Assembly (NCBI GenBank): GCA_020137815.1
Contig: CM035358.1
Location: 4,071,614 to 4,135,613, forward strand
Reading direction: 5' to 3'
From: Hormiphora californensis
Lineage: Eukaryota; Ctenophora; Tentaculata; Cydippida; Pleurobrachiidae
DNA length: 64,000 nucleotides
The first letter of the stretch is position 1. Each line of letters opens with the position of its first letter. The notes under the pieces were generated by a model. The model ran no database searches and had not been told where the DNA came from. It saw only the letters and a list, made by a program, of their open reading frames with translations. A program made the translations under genes and the position numbers. Positions 1 through 45,815 of this stretch are shown in pieces.

Positions 1-271
1 AGTTTTTTACTGTGGATCCTGATAGTGATAATGCAAGGCGGCTGTTTAGTACCTATCCGATCATAGATTTGAATAAACAGAGCTGCTGATTCACGTGAAA
101 TGCTCTATGAACTGTCCAAAGAAGGACCCCTTTTACCATTATATCCAAGATGAACTGATAGTGTAATTTTAATTATGTAACATTAGATTTATCATTATGT
201 AAATCGTTTACATTTGTATTTAATATATTTAATATATTTAATATTTCATTTAATATTACATGATTCGAAAA

Positions 272-372
272 CTCACGTGTCACTCACATGTCACGCACGT
301 GTCACTCACGTGTCACTCACGTGTCACTCACGTGTCACTCACGTGTCACTCACGTGTCACTTACGTGTCACT
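272..372. repeat. 11-bp tandem repeat
   Basis: About nine copies of an 11-bp unit, CACGTGTCACT, stand in tandem with few changes. Each unit holds the E-box palindrome CACGTG. No gene overlaps it. The sequence before it (1-271) is AT-rich and shows no gene I can support. Confidence 0.9.
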
Positions 373-409
373 CACTCTCACTAGCTTTGGCTCATAGAAC
401 CTAATCAGA

Positions 410-532
410 TCACATTTCTATGAGCCATAGTTGTATGCATCTATGGCTCATAAAATCTATGAGCCATAGTTGCATGCATCTATGGCTCATAGATTTTATG
501 AGCCATAGTTGCATGAGCCATAGTTGTAGGTA
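410..532. repeat. Interleaved inverted/direct repeat
   Basis: The words ATGAGCCATAG and CTATGGCTCAT alternate several times around ATGCAT cores, so the stretch can fold into several overlapping hairpins. I see no transposon termini. The short ORF that crosses it is made of the repeat and is not a gene. Confidence 0.75.
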
Positions 533-715
533 ATCATATATGTACATGTATATACTAGTCTGGAAAACCGGAAGATATGTTTGACAAGATGGAGTCCTGT
601 TGGCGGGAAAAGTTGTGCCCCTTGTTTGACAGGGGGGAAGGCTGTAACGTTTTACCCCCCCGACACTCTCACACACGGAGGTGCGTGCTTCCGCCTCATT
701 AGACGAGAGAAGGAG

Positions 716-864
716 GGAGAGAGAGGGAGAGAGAGAGAGAGAGAGTGTGTGTGTGAGAGAGATGCTAGTTTTACACGTTCGTCCTTGCTTTTAGGGTGTG
801 TGTGGTAAACCATTGTCCACTCACGACACATGCATAACAACCCATAGCACATGTCACACACACA

Positions 865-918
<54 letters not shown>

Positions 919-1680
919 TTCCCTCTCCCTTCCTTACTTCCTTTTATCATATGCATTGTTTCAAATCAAAATTGCAATTCCCATTCTGTCACGCCCTGTG
1001 AGCAGGAGACGCTGAATGCTCGATTGGTCGGGAGACCGGAAACTATCGGCAGACAATATGTGCATCGGGAATTATGTATTGGAGAGAAAAATCTAGAGAC
1101 TTGGAGAGGAGTAAATTCATGGAATAAATTCCCACACTGATAAGAAATATAAGAATTAGAATGAGCATCCTCCCCACCCACCAGGAAAGGGGGACTGCTA
1201 GATTACCCACCACTACTTGCAGTATTAATCAGGGAGAGGGGGTACTGTGTCACGGTACACAGTACCTACTGCCACAGCAGATACTGTACATGTGTCGGTG
1301 TGTGTGTCACTCAAACCAAGATAGCGGTCCTTTTCTACATTATTATTCCCCTATCCTATCGGGCCGGGCCGTCTTCCATATTTTACAGTCTGTATTCTGT
1401 TTCTCTTTGTTTAGCTCCCTCACTCTCTGTAAATCTCTCTATCACTCTCTCTCTCTCTCTCTCCCTTGCTCACTCTCACTCTCTCTCCCTATCTCTCTCA
1501 CTCTCACTCATTACAGCTGCTGTGCAGACGGGAGGTATCAGCGAAAGTCTCCCGCAACTAGTCCCACGTGATACAAACACTGGACACTCTCTCTCGTTCA
1601 CCTGTATCTCTCTTCCTTTCTCTCTCTCTATATCTCTCTCCCCCCCTCTCCCTCTCTCCCTTTCTATCTTTTTCTAATCT
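716..1680. repeat. GA/CT microsatellite cluster
   Basis: GA-rich (716-765), (CT)n (867-912) and interrupted CT-rich tracts (1430-1675). The ORFs here encode only Leu/Ser or Arg/Glu runs. Nothing gene-like is visible between the tracts or on to about 1980. Confidence 0.85.
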
Positions 1681-1982
1681 CTCTTTAATGGCGTGGGATA
1701 GTATCAATATTTTGTGGTTTGGCACCGCTATGTTAAGTAGAGGATAGAGGGGAAAGGTGGAGAAGGTTGAAACACTAATAGTATGTTAAAAACAGGATGG
1801 GCATCCATGGGTATATTATGATTTGTTTGATGGTTTTTAGCGCTGTGAACAAACTGTGTGTGTGTGTTTACGTGTGCTTGGTAGCAGCTGAGTAGCCGGA
1901 GTGTGTTAGGCCAATAGTAGTGGAGCAGCAGGAGCCATTTCTAAACAAACACTGGGGACAAACAATAGCGATTGGAACTTAC

Positions 1983-2464
1983 CTTCTCTCACAATAATTT
2001 CATGAATGAGTCGCTTGCTTTGGGCAGCATCCGAAACATAGGCATGGTACTCAGCGGCATGATCACGACGAATTCCTGGAAAAAACAAATTAGTATAATT
2101 TAGTAAATAAATACAGTAGGAACAAAACTTCAGTTCAGCTCAGTTCAAGAATTTGTGAAACAGTAAACACAGGATACATTAAAATAATAAGCCTCCTAAA
2201 AACATGTGGTAAGCTCAGCAAACATAAAAACTACAAAAGAAACGAGCACCATAAAACTTCTGATAAAACATACCTTTAAAAAATAGAGATAATCCATCTT
2301 CACTTTGTGGTGGGAGAAAACCACTGGATGACCACCAAAATATAGAGTTACTTTCGGTACCTGATGAAGTAGAGGCCCATGTAGCATATTATAAAACAAA
2401 GCAAAGCCACCAACCGATATGATGGAAATCGAGTTCGAAAATGTCAAAACATACCTACGCCCAT
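1983..2464 (-). CDS. Unidentified gene, first three coding exons (partial)
   Basis: Three minus-strand exons join with matching phases: 2455-2464 (ATG plus seven bases), 2274-2360 and 1983-2075. All have GT donors and the two internal acceptors end in AG. Together they encode about 63 residues beginning MGVGTESNSIFWW, then a charged stretch with DHAAEYHAYVSD and KRLIHEIIVRE. I do not recognise the family. The last donor (GTAAGT-like, at 1982) shows the gene continues toward lower coordinates, but I could not find the next exon in 1-1980, so it may be short or lie off the left edge. The start is the only ATG that fits and has a purine at -3. Function is unknown. Confidence 0.5.
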
Positions 2465-2634
2465 TTTAATTGTGACGTAACTCCCCAAGGGTACAACTTG
2501 TACTTTAGGCGATATATAAAAACAGGAGGGAGTCGTGGCTGAAAAATGAACTTGTTAAGTTAATTAATGGAGAGAACTACGGATTTACGATTGAATTTAA
2601 GACAATGAAGGGGTAGAATCACAACTTGACATAC

Positions 2635-2707
2635 AATTATTGCAGTCCATTGAGGAATCGGCATGGCCCCGTGCGGCCAGTAAAGATATCAGAATAAGGG
2701 CCAGCAT
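2635..2707 (-). CDS. Possible first exon of a small secreted protein
   Basis: The minus strand reads a signal-peptide-like start, MLALILISLLAARGHA, followed by a short Cys-containing stretch (DCNNC) and a GTATGT donor at 2634. If the donor is not used, the frame runs on to a stop at 2597 and gives only 36 residues. The N-terminal Cys spacing resembles the start of Ly6-type proteins such as the one at 11430-12010. No partner exon was found, so this is a weak call. Confidence 0.25.
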
Positions 2708-2968
2708 TTTAGTAGTTATTCCATTAAACGAAGTTAAAGTTGTGCTGCCGCCACACAATTGTAAGTACAGATAGCAATGAATTTCAAGACAAAATAAACA
2801 GTTTTTAACTTTTGAGAAAAGTTTTGTGACGCGGTAGGCGACGAAAAATAAAGTTTTGAATTTCCAAATTTTGTGTAAGTTGTAATCTGGGAATATGTCG
2901 CGCGTTCCGTTTTTATTCAACTTTTGCAGCGTAGTTTAAAACGCTCTGTTCGCGCGCGCGTAAATAAA

Positions 2969-3192
2969 TTAGTGGAAGCTCTTTAGGTAATTCCCACGCC
3001 CCGTGGGAAAGTTTTCGACCGTGGGAAAGTTTTCAAAGCGTGGGAAAAGAGAGATACATACAATAACTAAGAAAAAACAATTTATTTTTTGTAGTTATTG
3101 TATGTATCTCTCTTTTCCCACGCTTTGAAAACTTTCCCACGGTCAAAAACTTTCCCACGGGGCGTGGGAATTACCGTAAGAGCTTCCACTAA
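2969..3192. mobile_element. Small foldback (MITE-like) element
   Basis: A near-perfect inverted repeat of about 110 bp per arm. The arms carry GGTAATTCCCACGCC and repeated CGTGGGAAAGTTTT, with a short AT-rich centre near 3075. There is no coding capacity. It is probably a non-autonomous DNA transposon. From 3200 to 4070 I see only AT-rich sequence, a short TGCACACAC repeat near 3315-3345 and a CT tract at 3977-3993. Confidence 0.7.
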
Positions 3193-4072
3193 ATTCAATT
3201 TTGTAACTTCAGTTTTTATTTGTCAAAAAAGCAAACTTCAAAATTCAAAACGAAAAATTGTAAATTACTGCGGAACGTTCAACGTACCCCAAGATCATCC
3301 TCTGTTTGGCACACAGTGCACACACTGCACACACTGCACACAGTGCCTTCCTCGATACATGTTGCTTGCTTCTTATTTTGAACCCCCGTGTTACTAATTT
3401 TCGTTGCCTTAAGCCTCATCCTACTAGGGGCTGGCCGATTCGATCAACCTTTTAATAGAAATGTATTAGGATATTTGATCACTGATCCCCCCAGTAGGAT
3501 GAGGGTTGAAACTTAAAATGGGCGCCCTTGAAAAAATTGAGAATTACCCAAATCTTGAGGCTAGCTCAGGTGCAGTTCTTAACTGAGACTAAGACTCTGA
3601 AGAGAGAGTAAGGTAGTTTCTGTAGTTTATTTTATGTAAATCAAATAAAACTGTCTAACAGTCTAACTACAGAAACTACAGAAACTAGCTTACTGTAGTT
3701 AAAATATATCCAGGAAAGTTTCACTAAGAAAGCCCAGTTCTCACGTGTAGCCTATGTTGCATTTTACATGAGTTATAAATATAGATACTATCACCATATC
3801 AAATAATTATCTGTCCAACTCTATCTGTGCAGTTGAGCAGGTTTTATTTAGTGTGTCGTCTTAATATATCACGCTCTTGTAGGTCCTAGGAACCCCGTAT
3901 GAACATTGTCCCCGTAAGTGTGCATGGTGTGCTAGAATACCTACTTATAGCTGAAGCACATTTATATGTATCTATATCTCTCTCTCTCTCTCTCCTTCAT
4001 TTGATCGAACTATAAACATGTAAAAGCTACTGATATCACATCCCCCACTCCATGTCTCCCTCCCCTCTATAG

Positions 4073-16819
<12,747 letters not shown>

Positions 16820-18131
16820 AGAGATACTAGACCCACCATTGGTAGAGATATTGGGAGAGATATCTCTACCCATCAGTGTAAACCCCAATGAGCAATACAT
16901 ATATCAATCAGAGACTATGTAACAGTGTGTGAGAGAGAAACATAAGGAAACATAAATTTCCTTATTTCTCCCTGCATGGGACTCGATTTTTTTATACAAC
17001 AAATGTTAATGTCAATGTGTGCCGATAATTAGTAGGCCCAGAGAGCGTGTGAAAGAAAGACTTTCCGTGATCTTTTGAAGGGAAAATGATCAATTTGAAC
17101 TGCATGATATTTGTGATTACAAGCGCCATCAAGATCTCAAATGCATCATCTTTTTTATTCTGACACCCTTCTTTAGATCACACCATGTTTTCAATCAATT
17201 GTTTAACTTTTACAAATTTCCCTGGTAATCCACCCTGTAAGAATTATTTAATTTTCTTATTTTAACCACAAAAAACTACTCCTTTTTAATTTGACCAGCT
17301 GGCGAGCCACGCCGCATCGATCACTTCCTGGTGTGACGTTTGTATCCGAAAATAAGCATGAATTCCTGTGACAGTGTATCGGGACTCTTACCGCGCGCCA
17401 CAGAGTTCTCGGCACGCGCGCTGACTACAATTGTTTACCGGTTCGGCGGCCGCGCCTGCACATCATACAGACTTGCAATAATTGGGAGACATTGGATAGG
17501 CTGTCGTGAGCCAGTAATTTCCCTGTGGTCTGCTTTGTTCGACCCTCTCTTTCCCCGTGCCCCGGAACATAGTAATTACCCTGTGGTATTTCCTGCCAGC
17601 AGCATGCGAGGTAATGTTAGGGCGAGGGATAATGTTAGGGCGAGTAATATGCTTTCTCAAATATAAAGCTTTCACAGATACACTCTATAATATTCATTCT
17701 ATGTAGGTAGTAGGGTCCACAAGAAAATGAAAAGACCATGTTTTATGTAATTTGTTAAACATCACATTTGGTTCATTTGTTAGACAAATAATAACCCTGG
17801 TGAACATCGCACTACTCATTCAATCAAAAAATAGCTAATAGCTAACAAATATCTGATTTATTCTTAGACTCATTGATATTTTGTAATAGAGGCAATAACA
17901 GAAATACATTTGTCATTCGTTAAAATACATATATCTGGTTTAAAAAGTCTCGCTGGTTATGAGTGTCGATTATAATAGTTAATTATTAGTGAATCACACG
18001 AAATTTAAAAAAAACACCAACTAAATTCTGGTTGGGGATACTGATATTTGTCTGGACTGGTCAAGTTGATCGGGCACTAATAACACTACTAATTAGTAGT
18101 ACTACCCTGGGAGGCGAACACTGGATCTGAA
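16820..18131. other. Intergenic region between convergent Vasa and AGO
   Basis: It should hold both 3' UTRs. From 17290 to 17660 it is GC-richer with a few CG-rich words, and short ORFs there have no recognisable features. Two copies of GATAATGTTAGGGCGAG-like sequence lie at 17610-17650. No RNA gene was recognised. Confidence 0.6.
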
Positions 18132-28395
<10,264 letters not shown>

Positions 28396-28984
28396 CTGGT
28401 CAATAAAAATAACTCCTAGATGTGTTTATAAGGTTAATTGTAAATCAAACATGCAAGAGGAAAACACTTCCGGACTCACGCCCGGGAATCAAGGGCAACA
28501 AAAAAACAGGAATGAGGAAACAGAAAACAACGAAGAAAAAACGACTGTGCATGATGATATTTGCCCAAAAATGTTATACGACGCGGCGCGCGGCGAAACG
28601 CGCAAAACAAATCCGCGCGTCGTTAGTTTATAAAAATGGCCTCATCCTCCCTTGTATTGTGTCTTGAGATATTTCCAATAATGGCCGTGACAATTTATCC
28701 GTATTACAATTTACAGACCTTAGTGAGGACTACCATGCCACTGTCAGAAAATACGAATTCAAACGAGGTTGTTGATTAACAGGAAATAAAAGTAGGCTTA
28801 GAAAAACTTGGTAAAAGAACCTGATTTAACGTAAATATAAACATTTTGTGATTAAACAAATGCACTCACTAGTTGAATGAAAAAATTGTCCCTTTTTGTA
28901 AAAATCAAAGCAAAGGACATCTAAACAAATGAGATAGCCAGTATACCATACTGTATTATACAGTGTATAGAGCTACCATGAAGT

Positions 28985-29346
28985 GGTAAGCGGTAAATAC
29001 TCACTCGGTTCTTCACATTTTTTGGACGTTTTTGGCCATAACTCAGCCATTTTTTGACCAATTTGCAAAATCTTGGGCTCATTGGAAAGAAGACATTAAG
29101 AGCTTTCCAATGAGCCCTAGAAAATGAAAATTGGCGCAAAATGCGCGGCGTTATGGCGTAAAATGCGCGTTTTCGCCATAGCGCCGCGCATTTTGCGCCG
29201 ATTTTCATTTTCTAAGGCTCATTGGAAAGCTCTCAATGTCTTCTTTCCAATGAGCCCAAGATTTTGCAAATTGGTCAAGAAATGGCTGAGTTATGGCCAA
29301 AAAAGTCCAAAAAATGTGAAGAACCGAGTGAGTATTTACCGCTTAC
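28985..29346. mobile_element. 360-bp foldback, copy B
   Basis: A palindrome with ends GTGGTAAGCGGTAAATAC and arms containing TTGACCAATTTGCAAAATCT and GCGCATTTTGCGCCGATTTT. It is clearly related to 22803-23175. The similar ORFs on both strands here only reflect the palindrome. Confidence 0.78.
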
Positions 29347-29358
29347 CCCATGAAGTAT

Positions 29359-29415
29359 AGAGCCATTCATGAACCTATACTATAGGACCTATAGTATAGG
29401 TTCATGAATGGCTCT
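29359..29415. repeat. Perfect 57-bp palindrome
   Basis: The left arm AGCCATTCATGAACCTATAC is followed directly by its mirror image with almost no loop. Its role is unknown; it lies just downstream of the foldback element. Confidence 0.8.
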
Positions 29416-29474
29416 ATGTCTTATGGCCTGTGATCTGGCGGCAGCAGACCCCGTTTTGATATCATAACAATTAT

Positions 29475-40033
<10,559 letters not shown>

Positions 40034-40045
40034 CTAAAGAATTGT

Positions 40046-40130
40046 TGTGTAGTAACCATGGTAACTCTTGCATCATTTGATTGCGTTGTAACCATGGTAA
40101 CGGGATTCATGCGTGGTAACCATGGTTACA
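40046..40130. promoter_or_regulatory. Three X-box-like palindromes
   Basis: The 14-mer GTTACCATGGTAAC or a near match occurs three times in 85 bp (about 40051, 40090, 40114). It fits the RFX X-box consensus GTNRCC-N(0-3)-RGYAAC. Similar motifs recur at 57353-57425, 56822 and 31434. Binding is inferred only. The motif may instead be part of a small repeat. Confidence 0.4.
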
Positions 40131-40182
40131 ATTACAGTAAATCAGTAATAACTGAACTGGTAGTTACCATAGTTGGCTTGTC

Positions 40183-40244
40183 CTTGTGCTGTTGCACCTC
40201 CCCCGCGCCCCCCCGCCGGCGCGTGGGAGGTGCAACAGCACAAG
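40183..40244. repeat. GC-rich hairpin
   Basis: The perfect 20-bp stem CTTGTGCTGTTGCACCTCCC and complement enclose a C/G-rich loop of about 22 bases. It could be a small MITE or a structured RNA; nothing decides. Confidence 0.6.
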
Positions 40245-42738
40245 TAAAATCTTCAAATTCTCGCAAAATCTTCAAAAAGAAACTTACTCACAGACAGAAA
40301 CTTACTCACAGCAGAACAAGACAACCAAAGATGCACGGAACGTGACAGCTAGCCCTCGTATAGCACCTCTTTGACTGCAAAAACGTACACAGAAATGTGC
40401 CAACTAACACCAACAAAGATATACTATGACGTGTACCAGTTACAGACGGGTTTTAACTCAACGAAATCTGATCTAGTACTGTATTGATCGATCTACATGA
40501 AACGTATCAAAGTTCGTTAAAGCTAAAACTGCGTCTTCCATTCACACACAATCTCACACACAGACCTCGACATAATACATGACTGAATGAACAAGAATAG
40601 TAATAAAATGTGAAACTTACTAGAGGTGACAAAGGACAGGGGAAACAGGGCAAACAGTAAACTCACTGACACAGGAGAGGGGTGTGATAAAGGCAGAACC
40701 ACAGAATTGAACAACTCTCCGCCAGTCAAGACGCCACGCACAAACACGTCCGGTTCTGGCATGAACTCGAAACATAGGTCGAACGTGTTGACTAACGGTT
40801 GTTAAGTTCTTTCCGCACTTAATCTCACACACTCTCAAGCCTCACTGCTGCAAAAAGGGTAAAACTAAACGGCACGGGACTGGGATATATCGAAATAGTG
40901 AAACATACTAGGAGTGACAAAGACATGGATGCTACTAACAGAGTGATAAACAGACGGTGCACATAACACATCCACTGAAGGTCAGGATACCGAGCACAAA
41001 CACACCTCGGGCCTCGCCGTAGGTCGTAGTTCCGGGTGGGTGAGGTACCTTGACAGTCAGCGGCAAGGCAAGTTAACGTTCACCACGCCAATTATCATAT
41101 TACTCTCGTGCCTGCTAACTAACAATGACTAACATTTACAAAAATACTGGACTACTGGACGGGACTACTACAAGCATAAATACTGCTAAAAGTATAAGGA
41201 AAGTGTAGCGGCCAAATAGTACTGAGCCAAAACTGTATGAACTGTTCCTCAGACTCCCAAATTATACAAAATCACACTCATTGACTCACAACTCAGACCC
41301 GCAACTCACGCTAACAGCTCATAAGAATTCTCACAACTCGCGCTCACATGGTTCTCCAGGAGACTCACAACTCACAAGAAATGGTGTTACCACATTATGA
41401 GTATGACATACCAAAATTCACACATAGCCAAACACATCTCACGGTTCCACACACGATCACATATTCACACACGGGGCTTTCTTGCACACATAAAACTCGC
41501 ATTCATAAAGCTATCACTCGTTCACAAATAAAAGTCACACACTAGCTACTCGCATTTCAGCTGGACGGATATCACCTGACTACGCACACACTAATGTGAC
41601 AGGAGCAGGGTCATATCAACCGGATAGACCTGAGTCCAGATGACCAAGAACAAAAAAAAATCACAAACTAGCTGCCGGGTTGTATCCGGATATCGCCAAA
41701 CCACACACACTATATCTAATGAGGTAGGATCAGGGTCATATCAAACCGGACAAACCCGTGTTCAGGCAAAAGAAAAGGGATACGTGGTTAATGATGCGGC
41801 ATGACTGTGAACTAAGCTCAGTACCTCTCTAGAACCTAGTCTCTCATGACTCAAATAATTCGAAATAACTCACACGAGACACATCTCGCTCAACACTCTA
41901 ACTGTTCCACTTGCTCAGTTTATCTTTCCCACACAAACAGATACCTCCCGTCACATACAGGCGCTCAGTTAACAGTCTGTCACGGGATCATCATCGAGGA
42001 GAGGTTCCATAGCCAAAGAGAGTTCCATCACCGAAACACAAGTCCACCAGAGAAGACAGGTCCACCGGAGAAGACATGTCCACCAGAGAAAACCGGCTCC
42101 ACTATCAAAGACACTGACAGGTCCACTAACGAGTCCCATCAAGGTCACCATTGTCCCGCTGGTCGCGGTGGGGGGATTCATGATTGTGGGTTTCCATGTT
42201 GTTTCCGTTGGTAACAAATTCAAAACTTCAGAGATACGGGGACCACTAACGGTATATCGAACAGGTTGTACAGAATCTTGAAAAGTACATTGCAATCTGA
42301 ATCTCTTGACTTCATCTCCTCAAAATATACTCCTCTTTCTCTGGCATTCTCTCACTCTACATCAAGGTATCACTCTCACTCTGACTCTCTCTATCTCAAA
42401 CACATTCTCTCTCTAAATCTCTCCAACTCTCAGACTCTAAATCTCTCCAACTCTCTCTTCTCTCATAATCTCACTCTAAATCTGCGCTACTCCTCGCGGA
42501 GACTCACGGACTGACAGTTAAAGGTATCATGTTGCCACGCTAAAGTGGTCGAAGCTGCGCCCTATGTAGGGACCACTATCCAAACGGACAGTACGTAGAT
42601 AGCACCACGATTAAATGCCAACCGTCTCTACGTAGTAGAGAGAGAGGAGAGAGTAGAGAAAAGAGAGTTAAGATAAAGCAAAAAGAGAGAAGAAGGAGAG
42701 AGAGAGAGAGAGAGGGAGACGAGAAGAGGGAGAGAGAG

Positions 42739-42769
<31 letters not shown>

Positions 42770-42940
42770 CAGAGAGAGAGAGAGAGAGAAGAGCTCTCTC
42801 TCTCTCTATCTATCTCTATCTCTCTCTATCTCTATATCTACTCTATCTCACTTCTGGCTTGTTCTGTGAATGCACGTATATATGTGACTTTATGACAAGA
42901 CTGATAATATGACAATACAGATATAATAAGAAGCAAGCCC
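40245..42940. other. Unassigned region with diverged duplications
   Basis: I found no gene that I can support. Two similar segments (about 40613-40810 and 40888-41050) end in donor-like GTAAGT/GTATGT on the minus strand. Two others at about 41600 and 41725 share GGTCATATCAA and a following CCGGA word. A plus-strand ORF at 41846-42214 has repeated PPEKT words from the 15-bp repeat near 42048-42100. From 42640 to 42840 the sequence is GA/CT microsatellite. It may be decayed transposon sequence. Confidence 0.5.
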
Positions 42941-44094
42941 TAATTTCTAAGCAGAGTGCACAGGTGCACATGTTCCTCCGACCTCCAAGCTATTTAGGTT
43001 GGTGTTAGACTCAAGGTTGAAGGTTAGGACACCTTTGCTATTAGGCGCATTGTTGTCGGCATCATTCTTAACATCCATCACAGCAACACTGCTAGTTGCT
43101 ATGGGAACGTTCTTTGTCTCGACGGATGTCGCCACCTTCTTGATTGTGTTAACCATACTGAGAGAGGGAGAATATGTTGGAATCCTATTTACTAAACCGA
43201 ATTGAACAGTCACCCGATCATCGCAGAGTAATTGTTTAACTAATTAATTATTCATACCTTTGTGTGATGTCTTGTGAGTTGGGGGTAACATCAGCCTTTA
43301 GATCACTCTCCACAAATACATGACACTCTGCAGAATGCTAGTAGTCAGGTTGGGACTTAGAGACTCAGTGGTTGAGTCAGTGATGGAAGCAATGATTTCG
43401 GTAACCACGGCAACGTCCCCAAGACCGTTATCGGCAGTCTTGGAGGTTATCTTTTCCATAACAATAGCTTTGTCATCCGAAGTTTTGTTTGTACTCTACA
43501 GGGGGGAGGGGGTGAACAATTATAATTTAAATTGTAATGGTTTAGATATAATTCTCTAACAATATAATTCCAGTACATGTGACAAATAACTTACTTTTAA
43601 AACCTTCTCGAGTTCCTTGCTGTTCGCTGTCTTTAAGCACGTGAACTCTTCTACCAGCTCTGTTTTACTATCCCCCTCACTCTTTAAGGTGCATATGAAT
43701 ACCGCCGCAGTCTCAGCCGTCGGGTCATCAAACGTGCATTTCGCGGTATGCAATTTGTCGACCTGAAGCCATGGTGTGGTCCAGTTGCCGTACTGGTTCG
43801 CGATGGTTTGTCCGAAACACCCATCACCAAGGTCGCCTGGGGTGGAAATATATCTGGTTAGCTGCTATTCATTTCAATAAGGGGGAAAAAACGGATGATC
43901 CCCACGACTGCCAGACCAGCAAAGATCCCGCGTGCCTGTCCCGCCGCGAAATCGATTGATTTGCGACGAAGCACACACACGGCAGCAGCACTGGTCTCTA
44001 CACAGGCAGTTGTTGGGAGCATTGAGACCCACACACTAGAACGCGTTAACCAGGATTATAAGAAATGTCTCGCCTCAAATGTCTATTAGCCAGT

Positions 44095-44690
44095 TGGTGA
44101 TAAATTTTCTCTGATTGCTCGGCAGGATTTTAGAAATCTGTTCAAGGCACATCCATTGCTCTCAGAGTAAATGGTGATAGAATCCTCGCTGATGATGGCT
44201 GAGCGGAGAGTTTCTGGGATGGACTGGCGGACTTCATCATAGGCCTGACACACTGTCAGGACGTGCCGTTCGTTCTCTGGGACAGATTCTGCAAATGGCA
44301 GGTGATCGAGTAGCTGCTTAGTTTTGTCGTCGCAACAGAATCGGCAGTGCGTGGGTGAATGTTGTTTGGAGTATCTGGATGTTTCTACCCTGAGGTCATG
44401 GGCACTGACTCTTAGTTTGCTTATTTCGCTTCTCTCAAACCGTCGCTCAGATTAAGGTATTCCTCGTAGCCATATGCATGTTTCACTGAGTTGTAGTACG
44501 ACAGCTTTGACTGGTTTTGCCGGAGTTTTTCCCAGTGATTTACCATCAATCTTTCAAGATCTCCTCGTGAAAAGTTGTTCTTGATATTTTCCCAGAAGGA
44601 GAACCAATTGAGGTTAAGCCGTTTCTGCTCGTTTGCGGCCAGACCTAGAATTGAGTCAGATTCCGATATTTTGGACATTACTCTGTCAAA
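44095..44690 (-). pseudogene. Non-LTR retrotransposon C-terminal fragment
   Basis: The minus strand encodes NFSRGDLERLMVNHWEKL, then after a frameshift near 44430 SKLRVSAHDLRVETSRY and a CRFC...ERHVLTVCQAYDEVR zinc-knuckle-like block. This layout is typical of the region after RT in many non-LTR elements. RT itself is absent. It sits in the intron between the Sushi and the following exon. Confidence 0.68.
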
Positions 44691-45815
44691 GTAGGATATA
44701 CCCTGACTAATGATCGCAATGAACGTTGGAGCTCTTCCTGTTTCACCGTAGCAATGTCTTTCTTTTGTTCTCTATATAATAGGCTTACCTTTTTTCTCAC
44801 AAGTTGGAAGATCACTCGGCCACGACCCGTCATTGTCACATGATACTGTGCTTGATCCTTTTACTTCAAAGGTATTATCCGTGCAAGTGACAGCTACGGT
44901 GTTCCCTGCTTCAATCCCATTCAAATCAGTAAGAGAGTTATCGATGGTTATAGCAGGACAAACTGAAAGAGAGATGTGAAATGCAGCTGATATATGATCA
45001 CGGTGTACCCCTTTTGTGTACTTTGTTACCCCTTATTATATGTGAGGCGTATGAAATTTTAAGTGTACTGAAAAGCGCGATAGAAAATAGAGAATTAGGA
45101 TAGAAGGAACAGTAACACAACTGCAATACAGTTTATACTTCCTCATTAAGGGGAACTTCATGATGAAGCCCATTACTGTGAACGAACTACCAGATTTGCC
45201 CCTTCCTGCAAACTTTTTAGTAGCGTGTGATGACAAACACAGTCATGGCAGCGCAATGGCAGTGATGGGCTTTATTATGAAGTTTGCAGTTGATGAGATC
45301 CTGTCCATCGAGCTAGAGTTCTCCTTACCTGTTGGTTTTCCTCTGTAGCTGTCAGATGCAGTATCCAAGGATCCAAATTTTATCTTTTCCACTACATCTC
45401 CTCCCCACGTCGATACACAGCGAGTATCCCTACTGTCACTGAACTGGTAGTCCAGAACCTCCACTCCGTTGCACTCTATGCTAAGTGTAGCAGCCGTCTT
45501 TCGAATTGTCAAATCTGTCAACATCTTGGTGGGTTGTAGCATGGGGGAGGGAGGGCGCGTCGTGTGCAGGTGCAGTGACCAATATAGTATTGGAAAGGTG
45601 AGGTGAACATCACATTCACCACTTCAATATAACTCCCATCTGCAGTGTATGTAGGCACACACCAATCTTGTCTCACTCCCAGCAGTTAGCAGTAGAGTCG
45701 GTTTTGATTTGAAGAGGGGTGCTCTCCAGATCAAATGGGATTATTTTCTTTATCATGACTGGACTCCATGTTACTGAAATGTGATGAATTAGCCATAGCC
45801 ATTATTACATAGCTA

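Larger units (their letters stand above)
28396..29474. other. Intergenic region between AGO start and RNF213-like gene end
   Basis: Both genes are on the minus strand, so this stretch should contain the AGO promoter or 5' UTR and the 3' UTR of the upstream gene. No coding exon was recognised. Two palindromes occupy its higher-coordinate part (28985-29346 and 29359-29415). Confidence 0.6.

Noticed and set aside
17340-17666. 108-aa ORF between Vasa and AGO
   Set aside because: No domain, no splice context and mixed codon use; a chance ORF in GC-richer DNA is more likely.
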